DNA of 64,000 nt from Allopusillimonas sp048270225 (GCA_048270225.1 JBLWTG010000012.1:69016-133015); one strand, 5' to 3'. Positions 49,582 through 57,899 are shown, counted from the stretch's first letter. Numbers and translations are program-made. Notes: generated by a model not told the origin, from the letters alone.

Positions 49582-50391
49582 ATGCGTGAATCCAAGATTG
49601 CAATCCGTACCCGGCGCCCCGTAACGGGAGCGCCAGCTGTTGCGCAGGCGTTCAAGCGAGCAGCAATCTCGCAGTGCCAGCCCAGGATGCTCGGCGCGCT
49701 CCTGCTGCCATTCATCATAGCCCTGTTGGGCGCCATTATATTGCTCTGGGCTTTCTGGACACCGTTGACGGACTGGCTCAATGCCCAGGCCGCCGGCTGG
49801 GATACCGTCAACTCTTTCGATCACTGGCTGGTCGCCATTGGTCTGTTCTCCATCAAGCTCTATCTTATCCCGCTGATGGCTGCCGGCATCCTGCTGCCGC
49901 TGTCGGGCATTCTGGGGCTGCTCATCGCGGCGGTCTTCGTCATGCCGCTGGTGCTCAGGCATCTGGAAAAGCGTGATTACCCAGGCCTGAAGCGGCAGGG
50001 GCAATACTCCACGATGGTCAGCGGCTGGAACGCGGTCTGGGTAGGCCTGTTGTTTGTGCTGGGCTGGCTGGTCACCATGCCCTTGTGGTTGATTCCACCG
50101 CTGCCGTTGCTGCTGCCGGTGTTCTGGTGGGCTTTCGCCTTTACACGCATGCTCAGCGTCGATGCCATCGTCGAGCACGCCAGCTCCCAGGAGCGGCGCA
50201 TCCTGCTGCGTCAGCATCGGCGCCAATTGTGGCAGATTGGCGGAATACTGGCGCTGATCAATCTTTTCCCCCCTGCCTGGCTTGTCCTGCCGGTGTTTTC
50301 CGCACTGGTGTTCGCGCATTTCAGCCTGGAAGCCCTAAGACAGCTGCGTGCACAGGACATCGTCGATATCCCATCACCCAAGGTCATCTGA
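49582..50391 (+). CDS. EI24-domain membrane protein (CysZ-like fold)
   Basis: 269-residue inner-membrane protein with four to six hydrophobic helices (MLGALLLPFIIALLGAIILLW, ILLPLSGILGLLIAAVFVMPL, VLGWLVTMPLWLIPPLPLLLPVFWWAF, LINLFPPAWLVLPVFSALVF). The HFSLEALRQLR end and the overall layout fit the EI24/CysZ family. CysZ imports sulfate; this betaproteobacterial form may differ. It is followed one base later by the molybdopterin-binding gene, so the two are cotranscribed. Confidence 0.75.
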   Translation: MRESKIAIRTRRPVTGAPAVAQAFKRAAISQCQPRMLGALLLPFIIALLGAIILLWAFWTPLTDWLNAQAAGWDTVNSFDHWLVAIGLFSIKLYLIPLMAAGILLPLSGILGLLIAAVFVMPLVLRHLEKRDYPGLKRQGQYSTMVSGWNAVWVGLLFVLGWLVTMPLWLIPPLPLLLPVFWWAFAFTRMLSVDAIVEHASSQERRILLRQHRRQLWQIGGILALINLFPPAWLVLPVFSALVFAHFSLEALRQLRAQDIVDIPSPKVI

Positions 50392-50392
50392 C

Positions 50393-51193
50393 ATGGCAGA
50401 CATTCGCAAGATACGGCTCATCATCATCGGGGATGAAATCCTCTCGGGCAGACGGCAGGACAAGCATTTCGGCAAACTGATCGAGCTGCTCTCGCAGCGC
50501 GGCCTGTCGCTGGCTGGCGCAGAAATCGTCTCCGACGAGCGCACAGCCATTGTGGAGACCCTGAAGCGCAGCTTCGCTACGCCCGACGTAGTGTTCTGTT
50601 GCGGCGGCATCGGCGCCACGCCGGACGACCAGACCCGACAGTCCGCCGCCCAGGCGCTGGGCCTGCCTCTGGTCCTGCATCCTGAGGCCGGGCGCCTGAT
50701 TGCCGAGCGATGCGCCGACAACGAGCGCAAAGGGCAGGGCAGCGGCGACATGTCCTTACCGGAAAACCGGCAGCGCCTGCAGATGGGCGAGTTTCCCGAA
50801 GGGGCGGAAATCGTGCCCAACCCTTACAACAAGATCCCGGGTTTTTTCATCAAGGATCACACTTTCATGCCTGGTTTCCCGGTGATGGCCTGGCCCATGA
50901 TGGAGTGGACGCTGGACAACCGCTATAAACAATTGCACCACCAGGTTACACGTGTCGAGCACTCCTTCCTGGCATTCCGGCTGCCCGAATCGCGGATCAC
51001 ACCCGCGCTTGAAGCGCTGGAGCTGCGCTGGCCAGGCGTCAAGGCCTTCAGCCTGCCGAGCATGGGTGAAACAGGACACCCGCATATCGACCTGGGCGTC
51101 AAGGGTGAACCGGATGCTGCTGCCCAGGCGCTGGCATTCCTGCGCGAAGAGGTGCTGCGGCTCGGCGGGCAGTTGAATCCTCCGCAATCCTAG
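50393..51193 (+). CDS. molybdopterin-binding domain protein (MoaB/CinA N-terminal type)
   Basis: 266-residue cytoplasmic protein. The MoCF-type fold is seen as IRLIIIGDEILSGRRQDKHFGKLIELL, FCCGGIGATPDDQTRQSAAQALG and PNPYNKIPGFFIKDHTFMPGFPVMAWPM. This is the competence/damage-inducible CinA N-terminal domain without the C-terminal deamidase domain; its reaction is not established. ATG at 50393, one base after the previous stop. Confidence 0.83.
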   Translation: MADIRKIRLIIIGDEILSGRRQDKHFGKLIELLSQRGLSLAGAEIVSDERTAIVETLKRSFATPDVVFCCGGIGATPDDQTRQSAAQALGLPLVLHPEAGRLIAERCADNERKGQGSGDMSLPENRQRLQMGEFPEGAEIVPNPYNKIPGFFIKDHTFMPGFPVMAWPMMEWTLDNRYKQLHHQVTRVEHSFLAFRLPESRITPALEALELRWPGVKAFSLPSMGETGHPHIDLGVKGEPDAAAQALAFLREEVLRLGGQLNPPQS

Positions 51194-51300
51194 CGCATCA
51201 AGTCATGAATTTTCGTCTGCACGCTACATCGAAGATGCTTGGCTGCTGCCGATTGCGTGGTGCTGCGACAGGAGGGCACCCGCCTCGGGCAAAATAATGC

Positions 51301-51336
51301 TTGCCAAACCGGGCTATATTTTCCATAATATGGAAA
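51301..51336 (+). promoter_or_regulatory. iclR-family promoter with overlapping palindromic operator
   Basis: -35 TTGCCA (51301-51306), 17-base spacer, -10 CATAAT (51324-51329). A palindrome TTTCCATA-A-TATGGAAA spans 51320-51336 and covers the -10, 25 bases before the ATG. The arrangement predicts autorepression by the IclR-type protein. Confidence 0.6.
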
Positions 51337-51360
51337 TGTTGCATTGCGTCAAAGAAGACT

Positions 51361-52173
51361 ATGCCACGATCGTCCCTGCATTCCATTAACGGCAACGACC
51401 ACACTTCGTTGAACGACAGCCATATCACCATCCAGGTGCTCGAGCGTGCCATGCTGCTGCTTGATGTCCTGGCGACCCGGCCTGATCCCGTTCCCCTCAA
51501 AGACCTTGCCGCGGCAACAGGCCTGCATACCTCCACCACCCATCGCATCCTGAACGATCTGGTCGTTGGCCGCTATGTCGAGCGTGTCGATAGCGGACTT
51601 TACCAGTTGGGCATGCGCCTGCTGGAGCTCGGGTCGCTGGTCAAGGGGCGCCTGAACGTGCGCGAGGTGGCCATCGAATACATGCGCGAGCTTCACAAGC
51701 TCACCGGCCAGACGGTCAATCTGTCATTGCAGCAGGGCGACGAAATCGTATATATCGAGCGCGCCTGGAGTGAACGCTCCGGCATGCAGGTCGTGCGCGC
51801 CATTGGAGGCCGTGCACCGCTGCACCTGACATCCACCGGCAAGCTGTTCCTGTCCTGTAGCGATCCGCGCCAGGTGCGTGCCTATGCCATGCGCACTGGC
51901 CTGGCCGGTACCACGCGCAACAGCATTACCGAAACTGACCAGCTTGAGCGCGACCTGGCCCTGGTTCGGCGTCTTGGGTATTCTCGGGATAACGAAGAGC
52001 TGGAGCTCGGCGTGCGGTGCATCGCCGCCGGCGTGTACGACGATACCGGCAAGCTGCAGGCGGGGCTGTCCATTTCGGCGCCGGCCGAGCGCATGCGCGA
52101 TGAGTGGATTCCGGTCTTGCTGCAGACTGCGTCGCGCATTTCCGAAGAACTTGGCTACGAAGCGACGCACTAG
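51361..52173 (+). CDS. IclR-family transcriptional regulator
   Basis: 270-residue regulator. N-terminal winged helix-turn-helix: QVLERAMLLLDVLATRPDPVPLKDLAAATGLHTSTTHRILNDLV; C-terminal effector-binding GAF-like domain: TVNLSLQQGDEIVYIERAWS, GGRAPLHLTSTGKLFLS, ELELGVRCIAAGVYDDTGKLQAGLSISAP. ATG 51361 is chosen because the earlier frame runs through the palindromic operator. No catabolic operon is adjacent, so its targets besides itself are unknown; the neighbour downstream is the AbiE-type cassette on the other strand. Confidence 0.88.
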   Translation: MPRSSLHSINGNDHTSLNDSHITIQVLERAMLLLDVLATRPDPVPLKDLAAATGLHTSTTHRILNDLVVGRYVERVDSGLYQLGMRLLELGSLVKGRLNVREVAIEYMRELHKLTGQTVNLSLQQGDEIVYIERAWSERSGMQVVRAIGGRAPLHLTSTGKLFLSCSDPRQVRAYAMRTGLAGTTRNSITETDQLERDLALVRRLGYSRDNEELELGVRCIAAGVYDDTGKLQAGLSISAPAERMRDEWIPVLLQTASRISEELGYEATH

Positions 52174-52212
52174 GCGGTAAACCGCAATCGCCTTGATCGC
52201 CATACGTGCTCC

Positions 52213-53109
52213 TTATCTGATTCGGGCAAGGAGTTGTTCGATTACATCGCAGGCCTGCCGCTGCCGCAACGTCCTCGCCTCACGCTGCTCTGGCTCGTCG
52301 CCTTCACCCAACTCGAACTTGGCGACTGACACCGGACCATCCTTGCGATAGCCCTCGGCTTTCTCGTCGCTTGCGAAGCGGTTGTACAGGATCGCCAGCG
52401 AGGCCTCGACGACGGCACGGTGCTTACCGTTGCGCTCTTTGTGAAAAGCCGCTGCCACGGCGTCCAGTCCTTCGGATGCGTGTTCAATGCAATAAATCAG
52501 ATCGTGCGCATCCTTGCGTTCGAAGCGCTGATCGAACGCAAACGACTTCAGGCAAGTAAAGCTGACGAGGTTGGCGTGCTTGATCTGCTCCGTCGCGATG
52601 CCGTTGCCGCCGATAAGCTCTGCCTGAATCTCGGTGACTTGGTGAAGATCAAAAACGATGGACGAGTACGGGATGTTCAGTGCAGAGATTGTGCCTTCGG
52701 TCGGCAATGGCTGTACCTTGCCACCAGCGATGTCCGGTGCATCCGCCAGTAGTTCCAGTACCATTAACGCGCCATGTTCAGTGCGGGTCTGCCAACGCCA
52801 GGAAAGCTTTGTACCGGCGCTGTTCTCGGCCCGCTCGAACCCCATCTTCTTGAGGTTGTCTTCGAGTGTATGATACGCCTCGGTATCTGCTAGGATTTGC
52901 AGGTCGATCACGATGTCCACGTCCAGCGTGCCTGCGTGCGCTGGTACTACCGGAGGCCGTTCGGCAACGAGATATCGCGGCGTGAGTCCTCCGATCAAGT
53001 AGACCGACTCCTTCCACGGTCCGAGACCGCGCAGCAGCGTCACGAGGACGCGCTCGCAGTCCACCGTGTACTGGTCGCTGTAGCCATCGAACGTTGCGGG
53101 TTTTGCCAT
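52213..53109 (-). CDS. AbiEii/AbiGii-type nucleotidyltransferase (putative toxin)
   Basis: 298-residue nucleotidyltransferase-fold protein. VYLIGGLTPRYLV is the GG motif and GTLDVDIVIDL the metal-binding DxD of the DNA polymerase beta-like superfamily; FERKDAHDLIYCIEH is the conserved Lys-His-Asp segment of the AbiEii group. Such proteins act as type IV toxins, in some cases by pyrimidine addition to tRNA acceptor stems. The start overlaps the stop of the upstream AbiEi-like gene (TGATG). The pair lies between an IclR gene and a phasin gene and reads as an acquired defence cassette. Confidence 0.78.
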   Translation of the reverse strand: MAKPATFDGYSDQYTVDCERVLVTLLRGLGPWKESVYLIGGLTPRYLVAERPPVVPAHAGTLDVDIVIDLQILADTEAYHTLEDNLKKMGFERAENSAGTKLSWRWQTRTEHGALMVLELLADAPDIAGGKVQPLPTEGTISALNIPYSSIVFDLHQVTEIQAELIGGNGIATEQIKHANLVSFTCLKSFAFDQRFERKDAHDLIYCIEHASEGLDAVAAAFHKERNGKHRAVVEASLAILYNRFASDEKAEGYRKDGPVSVAKFELGEGDEPEQREARTLRQRQACDVIEQLLARIR

Positions 53110-54188
53110 CAGAATCCAATTCTTTCCTTGCGCAAGTGCTCGGCCAGTTCCTTGGCGCGACCCTCACCGCGCAAGAGGTCGAGATAGACCTGGGCTGGAC
53201 TGGCCAACCAAACGCCCCCGACGTTTTGCCGGAACAGCAGTTCTCCCGCCGACTTCGTTTCGATAATCGCGAGGTTCGTCCCTTCATTGACGACGCGCGC
53301 ACCCAGCTCTGCCATTGCCGTTTCTGCACTAGTGCCGGGTAGCAATCGAACTCGCACCTGTGAGATGCCGGACAAGAAGGGGGCATAGCGCTGCGCAGCG
53401 GCTTCGTAGCTCACCGCGTAAGCAACCTGATGCGCATCGAACGTCTGGCCGAGTCGTTCGGTCAGTGCATCAGATTTCAATCCAGGCACGAAATACCGGC
53501 GCAGCACTGGCGCGCGCTGCGTGGCTAGCTGCTTCGCCCAAGCATCGAGTAAGGCACTTGGTTCGCGCAGATGCCGCTTCTTGCTCGGCCCTTGTCCTCG
53601 CGATACCAACCAGTCGAACCGCTCCAGCTCGCTTAGTACGCTCGAGGCCGTGGATGGAGCCACTTGCGCCCGTCCGGCCACTTCGGTAACCCCAAACCAT
53701 TCCTCGTGATTGATCAGAAGCGCGTACAAAACCTGGGCGCGCCGCCCAGAGAAGATCGACCGCACCGACTTCTCCAAAGACTTCGGAGCCGGCTTGTCGA
53801 TGTAGACGTAAGCGCCAGCGGTCGGCAAGAACAAGCTTCCGCCGCTATCGTAGTAGCCGACGTGCTCGGCCCTAAGCAATTCTTTCGCTCCTGGTGACAG
53901 CGACTCGGCGATCAGCAGGTGCTGTACGTCGGCGTACTGACCATGTTGCAGTGACTTCAACTGCCACAACACCTGGCGCACATCTCGGGGATAGACGGAC
54001 TTCCTTGCCTCAACCAGCAAGACAATCGATTTGCCGGCGACGTGCAGATCAATCTTTGCGTCGATGCGGCCCGCGGTTTGAACAGCAGGTTCTGACTGAA
54101 TTAACGCGGCATGTACGTCCGGCAACTCCCGGAGTGACTCCAAGAACTGCTCGATTAGAGCGTGTTCCACGACGGTCGATTCGGACAT
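53109..54188 (-). CDS. AbiEi-like antitoxin/regulator with N-terminal PD-(D/E)XK-like domain
   Basis: 359-residue protein. The N-terminal part (about 20-120) looks like a PD-(D/E)XK fold: Asp in GRIDAKIDLHV, then VLLVEARKS for the ExK part, and RDVRQVLWQLK. It continues with HVGYYDSGGSLFLP, and a winged helix near residues 155-215 (VTEVAGRAQVAPSTASSVLSELERFDWLVSRGQGPSKKR). The C-terminal half resembles AbiEi-family antitoxins that pair with AbiEii toxins. ATG 54188 is chosen; no good ribosome site is seen apart from AGGA about 13 bases upstream. It is probably a DNA-binding autorepressor; whether the nuclease-like domain is active is unknown. Confidence 0.65.
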   Translation of the reverse strand: MSESTVVEHALIEQFLESLRELPDVHAALIQSEPAVQTAGRIDAKIDLHVAGKSIVLLVEARKSVYPRDVRQVLWQLKSLQHGQYADVQHLLIAESLSPGAKELLRAEHVGYYDSGGSLFLPTAGAYVYIDKPAPKSLEKSVRSIFSGRRAQVLYALLINHEEWFGVTEVAGRAQVAPSTASSVLSELERFDWLVSRGQGPSKKRHLREPSALLDAWAKQLATQRAPVLRRYFVPGLKSDALTERLGQTFDAHQVAYAVSYEAAAQRYAPFLSGISQVRVRLLPGTSAETAMAELGARVVNEGTNLAIIETKSAGELLFRQNVGGVWLASPAQVYLDLLRGEGRAKELAEHLRKERIGF

Positions 54189-54205
54189 GACGGCTATTAT
54201 TTCCT

Positions 54206-54276
54206 GTTCAGCGAATAATTGAATTTTATCGAATATTCGGTATAAACACCATATCCGCTGCACAGCGAATTACCTT
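54206..54276 (-). promoter_or_regulatory. AT-rich control region of the AbiE-type cassette
   Basis: Contains the perfect palindrome CGAATATTCG (54230-54239) and two direct copies of CAGCGAATWA (near 54210 and 54263). On the minus strand the stretch holds TAAAAT as a -10 candidate close to the palindrome. These are likely sites for the winged-helix partner protein. Confidence 0.4.
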
Positions 54277-54473
54277 TCGGGTGGCTTGATGCGCGATGGT
54301 CGTCCCGATGTTCCGCCCGCGGGTTCGCGGGCTACGCCCCATGCCTCGTGTAGAGTCATGGCCATGCGGGCAGCCTGGTCATCAAAACGCAACGGATGCT
54401 ATGACAGAATGAAATCGGTATCCATGCCTGATTTCAGCCGTGTCAGGTTTTCCCGGGAACGATTCAGGGCAAC

Positions 54474-54502
54474 AGAGATTTGTTGCGTCGCAACAAATCT
54501 CT
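54474..54502. promoter_or_regulatory. perfect 29-bp inverted repeat on the phasin promoter
   Basis: Arms AGAGATTTGTTGCG (54474-54487) and CGCAACAAATCTCT (54489-54502) are perfectly complementary with one base between. The last base of the repeat is the first base of the -35 box. The site is a strong candidate for a dimeric repressor of phasin synthesis such as PhaR; the core TTGTTGCGTCGCAACAA is the likely contact. Confidence 0.75.
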
Positions 54503-54529
54503 TGACACAGCCAGCTAGATCGGTAGAAT
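54502..54529 (+). promoter_or_regulatory. sigma-70 promoter of the phasin gene
   Basis: TTGACA (54502-54507), 16-base spacer, TAGAAT (54524-54529). Near-consensus, giving a transcript start near 54536 and a leader of about 145 bases. Confidence 0.75.
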
Positions 54530-54680
54530 AACAATTGTGCAACGCAGCATAGAAGGTTTTTTGCCCAAGGGTGATTTGTTTAGCCTTCACTATTCTGTTT
54601 TCTCCGTTTTTAAGCTTGAACCCAGATTCATCCATTACCTGTCCGCTATATCTATAGCGGCTATCCACAAGGAAACAATC

Positions 54681-55253
54681 ATGAGCGCAATCCCCGAACA
54701 AGTCGTCGCCGGCCAAAAGGCCTCTTTGAACAATCTGCTGGCCATCCAGGGCGCTGTTTTCAGCGGCTTCGAAAAGCTGGTCGACCTGAACCTCAAGGTC
54801 ATCAAGGCTTCGCTGGACGAAGTGGCCGAAAAAACCCAGCAAGCCATCGAAGTCAAGGATGCGCAGGAAGCATTGGCCTTTACTTCGTCGCTGGCTCAGC
54901 CCAGCGCCGAAAAAGCCATGGCTTACAGCAAGCATGTCTATGACATCGTTTCCGGTGTGCAGGTTGACCTCACCAAGCTGACCGAAGACCAGATCGCGCA
55001 AGGCCAGCAACAAGTGGCCGATGCCATCGAGCAGGTCGCCAAGAATGCACCTACGGGTTCGGAAGGCGCCATTGCGTTGGTAAAGACTTCGCTGGCTACC
55101 GCCAACAACGCCTACGAATCCGCTGTCAAGGCTGCCCGCCAGGCCGCCGATGCTGCCGAGTCGAATTTCTCCGCCGCGACCAAGGCCGCCACGGACGCCG
55201 CCACTGCCGCCACCAAGGCTGCTCCGCGCGCACGCCGTTCCGCCGCAGCCTGA
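54681..55253 (+). CDS. phaP: phasin family protein (PhaP)
   Basis: 190-residue PHA-granule surface protein that controls granule size and number. The Phasin_2 core is EQVVAGQKASLNNLLAIQGAVFSGFEKLVDLNLKVIKASLDEV, almost wholly alpha-helical; the tail from about residue 140 is an Ala/Lys-rich coiled region (AAKAATDAATAATKAAPRARRS-like) similar to those that bind DNA in histone-like phasins. AAGGAA at 54669-54674 fixes ATG 54681. Strong promoter, palindromic operator and strong terminator indicate a highly expressed, tightly controlled single gene. Presence implies that the cell makes polyhydroxyalkanoate. Confidence 0.9.
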   Translation: MSAIPEQVVAGQKASLNNLLAIQGAVFSGFEKLVDLNLKVIKASLDEVAEKTQQAIEVKDAQEALAFTSSLAQPSAEKAMAYSKHVYDIVSGVQVDLTKLTEDQIAQGQQQVADAIEQVAKNAPTGSEGAIALVKTSLATANNAYESAVKAARQAADAAESNFSAATKAATDAATAATKAAPRARRSAAA

Positions 55254-55288
55254 TCAGGGTCGGTCACAGGCAGATCATTTGCCTGTAG

Positions 55289-55325
55289 AAAACCCCGAAA
55301 GCCTTTGCGCTTTCGGGGTTTTTTT
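55289..55325 (+). terminator. strong intrinsic terminator of the phasin gene
   Basis: AAAACCCCGAAAGC (55289-55302) and GCTTTCGGGGTTTT (55309-55322) form a perfect 14-pair stem with a six-base loop and further T bases to 55325. The A-rich other side lets it also serve the convergent pyrD, whose stop lies at its edge. Confidence 0.9.
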
Positions 55326-56361
55326 ATCTCAGGGCCTGCACGCACTCGCTGATCAGTGCCGGGCCGCGGTAGATCAGGCCGGTGTACAGCTGGACAGCGT
55401 TGGCGCCAGCCTGGATTTTTTCGCGGGCCTGCTGGCCTGAGGCAATGCCGCCCACGCCGATGATGGGAAACGCAGCGCCCAGTTGCTGGCGCAGACGGGC
55501 AATGACGGCCAGCGACAATGCATGCACAGGCGGCCCGGACAAACCGCCGGCCTCGTTGGCGTAAGGCAGGCCCTGGACGGCCTCGCGCGCCAGCGTCGTG
55601 TTGGTGGCGATAACGCCGTCGACCTCGTATTGCGTCAGCAGGGACGCGATGACACCTATCTGGCTTTCATCAAGATCGGGCGCTATCTTCACGACCATGG
55701 GTACACGCCGGCCCTGGCGGTCATCCAGTTCCTTGCGCTTTTCACGCAGTGCCAGCAATAGCTGGGCAAGCTCGTCCTGTCCTTGCAGCGCGCGCAGATT
55801 CTTGGTGTTGGGCGATGAGATGTTCACCGTGACATAGTCGGCATGCGGGTACACGCCTTCCAGACCCAGAAGGTAGTCTTCGACGGCATGCTCTATGGGC
55901 GTTGCCGCATTCTTGCCTATGTTCAATCCCAGAATGCCGCCTTGCGCGCGCCATTGGCTGCGCTTTACGTTGGCGATAAAAGCATCCAGCCCGTGGTTGT
56001 TGAACCCCATGCGGTTGATCAGCGCCTGCTCGCGCGGCAGGCGGAACATGCGGGGGCGGGGATTGCCTGGCTGGGCCTTGGGCGTCACGGTGCCGACCTC
56101 GACAAAACCAAAGCCCAGATGGCCAAGCGCATCGATGCATTCGCCGTTTTTGTCCAGCCCCGCAGCCAGCCCGACTGGATTGCGCAGCGGCAGGCCCATC
56201 AGCGTACATGGACTGCCGGGCTGGGCGCCCAGCAGGCTGCGGGTCAATCGGCAGTCATAGGCTTTTTTCAGCGCGGCCAGGGTCAGCTCATGGGCTTTTT
56301 CGGCATCTAGCGAGAACAGTGCCGGCCTTGCCAGGCCGTAGGTATTGAACAAAAAAGACAT
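55324..56361 (-). CDS. pyrD: dihydroorotate dehydrogenase (quinone), class 2
   Basis: 345-residue membrane-associated FMN enzyme that oxidises dihydroorotate to orotate with ubiquinone. MSFLFNTYGLARPALFSLDAEKAHEL is the N-terminal membrane/quinone helix pair of class 2; VGLAAGLDKNGECIDALG, MGFNNHGLDAF, VTVNISSPNTKNLR (catalytic Ser) and IIGVGGIASGQQAREKIQAGANAVQLYTGLIYRGP are the FMN and active-site segments. It lies 11 bases downstream of bpt and ends the aat-bpt-pyrD series. Confidence 0.96.
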   Translation of the reverse strand: MSFLFNTYGLARPALFSLDAEKAHELTLAALKKAYDCRLTRSLLGAQPGSPCTLMGLPLRNPVGLAAGLDKNGECIDALGHLGFGFVEVGTVTPKAQPGNPRPRMFRLPREQALINRMGFNNHGLDAFIANVKRSQWRAQGGILGLNIGKNAATPIEHAVEDYLLGLEGVYPHADYVTVNISSPNTKNLRALQGQDELAQLLLALREKRKELDDRQGRRVPMVVKIAPDLDESQIGVIASLLTQYEVDGVIATNTTLAREAVQGLPYANEAGGLSGPPVHALSLAVIARLRQQLGAAFPIIGVGGIASGQQAREKIQAGANAVQLYTGLIYRGPALISECVQALR

Positions 56362-56372
56362 GCTGTTGGGGA

Positions 56373-57101
56373 TCAGGCCTGGATGAGGTCTGTCCAGTTT
56401 CCATTTTTGAGGATTTGCGCAGGTTTGTACTGCGATTTGTATGCCATTTTACGGCTTTGCGCGATCCAGTATCCCAGATAGAGCCAGGGCAGGCCCAGTT
56501 GGCGGCAGCGCTCGATTTGCCACAGAATGCCATAAGTGCCCAGGCTGCCCCGGGCGTCGGGATCGAAGAAGGTATAGACCGACGACAGGCCGTTTTCGAG
56601 CTGGTCCACAATGGAGACCATCTGCAGTTGGCCGTCAGGCAGGCGGAACTCGATCAGATGCGAGTTGACGCGGCTGGTCAGCAGAAACTGTGTGTACTGC
56701 GCATGGCTGTCTTCGTCCATCCCTGCGCCGGGATGGCGTCTGGACTGATACAGCTGGTAGAGCTCAAAGTGTTCATTGTTCCAGTGCAGCGGCATGTCGC
56801 GGGCGACAAGATTGGCATGGCGCCGCGCGCTGCGGCGCTGGCTGCGGCAGGGCTCAAAGGCTTGGGTGTCGACGCGTATCGGCAAACAGGCGTGGCAGTT
56901 GTCGCAGTGAGGACGGTAGGTAAACAGGCCGCTGCGCCGGAAGCCCTGTTCCACGAGATCGGAATAGATTCTGGCGTCGATCAAATGCGTGGGTGCTGCC
57001 ACCTGGGAGCGCGCATCCAATTGCGGCAGATAGCTGCACGGATAAACAGCCGTGGCGTAGAACTGCAGGGTATGGAGACCGGGCTCGGTGAGGTGGGTCA
57101 T
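56373..57101 (-). CDS. bpt: aspartate/glutamate leucyltransferase Bpt
   Basis: 242-residue ATE-like aminoacyl-tRNA protein transferase. Bacterial Bpt moves Leu to N-terminal Asp or Glu, marking proteins for ClpS/ClpAP. Segments: PCSYLPQLDARSQVA (the Cys of the N-terminal CxY/L region), GFRRSGLFTYRPHCDNCHACLPIRV with its Cys pair, RRSARRHANL, SSVYTFFDPDARGSLGTYGILWQIE and YLGYWIAQSRKMAYKSQYKPAQIL. 45 bases downstream of aat, which transfers Leu/Phe to N-terminal Lys or Arg, forming a complete N-degron pair. Confidence 0.94.
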   Translation of the reverse strand: MTHLTEPGLHTLQFYATAVYPCSYLPQLDARSQVAAPTHLIDARIYSDLVEQGFRRSGLFTYRPHCDNCHACLPIRVDTQAFEPCRSQRRSARRHANLVARDMPLHWNNEHFELYQLYQSRRHPGAGMDEDSHAQYTQFLLTSRVNSHLIEFRLPDGQLQMVSIVDQLENGLSSVYTFFDPDARGSLGTYGILWQIERCRQLGLPWLYLGYWIAQSRKMAYKSQYKPAQILKNGNWTDLIQA

Positions 57102-57146
57102 GCGTGGCGTGTTCCGGCTATGCTGTCTGATTCATTATCGATGTAA

Positions 57147-57887
57147 TCAGGCGATGGACGCAAGTTCGCCATTGTGCAGCAGTTGCCCGCGTTGCCAGGG
57201 CGGACGCGCTTGGGTCAGGGCAGGTTGCAGCAGCGCCAGGAACTGGCTGCGCGCCACAGGGCGGGCGCCCAGGCTGGCCAGGTGGCCTGTCTGCTGCTGG
57301 CAGTCGATATGGCGCACGCCATGCAGCGCCAGGAACCGCGTCAGATAGGCCAGCGCCAGCTTGCTGGCGTCGTTGGCGTGGCTGAACATCGATTCGCCAA
57401 AAAAGAAGCCGCCCAGGCTTACGCCGTACAGGCCGCCGGCCAGCGTACCATCTATCCAGGTTTCCACGCTGTGTACGGCGCCGGCCTGATGCCAGGCCAG
57501 ATAGGCGGCTTTGATATCCGGTGATATCCAGGTGCCCTGCTGAGTGAGGCGAGGTCCGGCGCATGCGGTGATGACGTCCTGCACCGCCACGTTTGTCATG
57601 ATGCGCACCGAGGCATCGGGTTGGCGCTCGTCGCGCGCGAGCTGTCTGAGTCGCTTGCCCAGCGAGCGCGAGACCTTGAAGTCGGCACAGGGCAGGATCA
57701 TGCGCGGGTCCGGACTCCACCACAGGACAGGGTCGCCAGGATTGAACCAGGGAAAAATTCCGCGACGATAGGCCTGTTCCAGCCTGGCCAGCGACAGTTC
57801 CCCGCCCGCGGCCAGCAGGCCTTCGGGCAACGCCTGCTCCACAGGAGGAAATGGGGTGTCGGTATCCAGCCAGGTCAGCATGCCCAT
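57147..57887 (-). CDS. aat: leucyl/phenylalanyl-tRNA--protein transferase Aat
   Basis: 246-residue enzyme. FPPVEQALPEGLLAAGGELSLARLEQAYRRGIFPWFNPGDPVLWWSPDPRMIL is the typical N-terminal half, with VHSVETWIDGTLAGGLYGVSLGGFFFGESMFSHANDASKLALAYL for the GNAT-like core. It acts in the cytoplasm on substrates later recognised by ClpS. It starts 12 bases after the NUDIX gene stop and leads aat-bpt-pyrD. Confidence 0.95.
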   Translation of the reverse strand: MGMLTWLDTDTPFPPVEQALPEGLLAAGGELSLARLEQAYRRGIFPWFNPGDPVLWWSPDPRMILPCADFKVSRSLGKRLRQLARDERQPDASVRIMTNVAVQDVITACAGPRLTQQGTWISPDIKAAYLAWHQAGAVHSVETWIDGTLAGGLYGVSLGGFFFGESMFSHANDASKLALAYLTRFLALHGVRHIDCQQQTGHLASLGARPVARSQFLALLQPALTQARPPWQRGQLLHNGELASIA

Positions 57888-57899
57888 CGCAGGTTTTGC

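Noticed and set aside
54300..54345. CCCGCG/CGCGGG hairpin upstream of the phasin gene as a terminator or mobile-element end
   Set aside because: No T-run, no matching partner repeat and no transposase; left unassigned.
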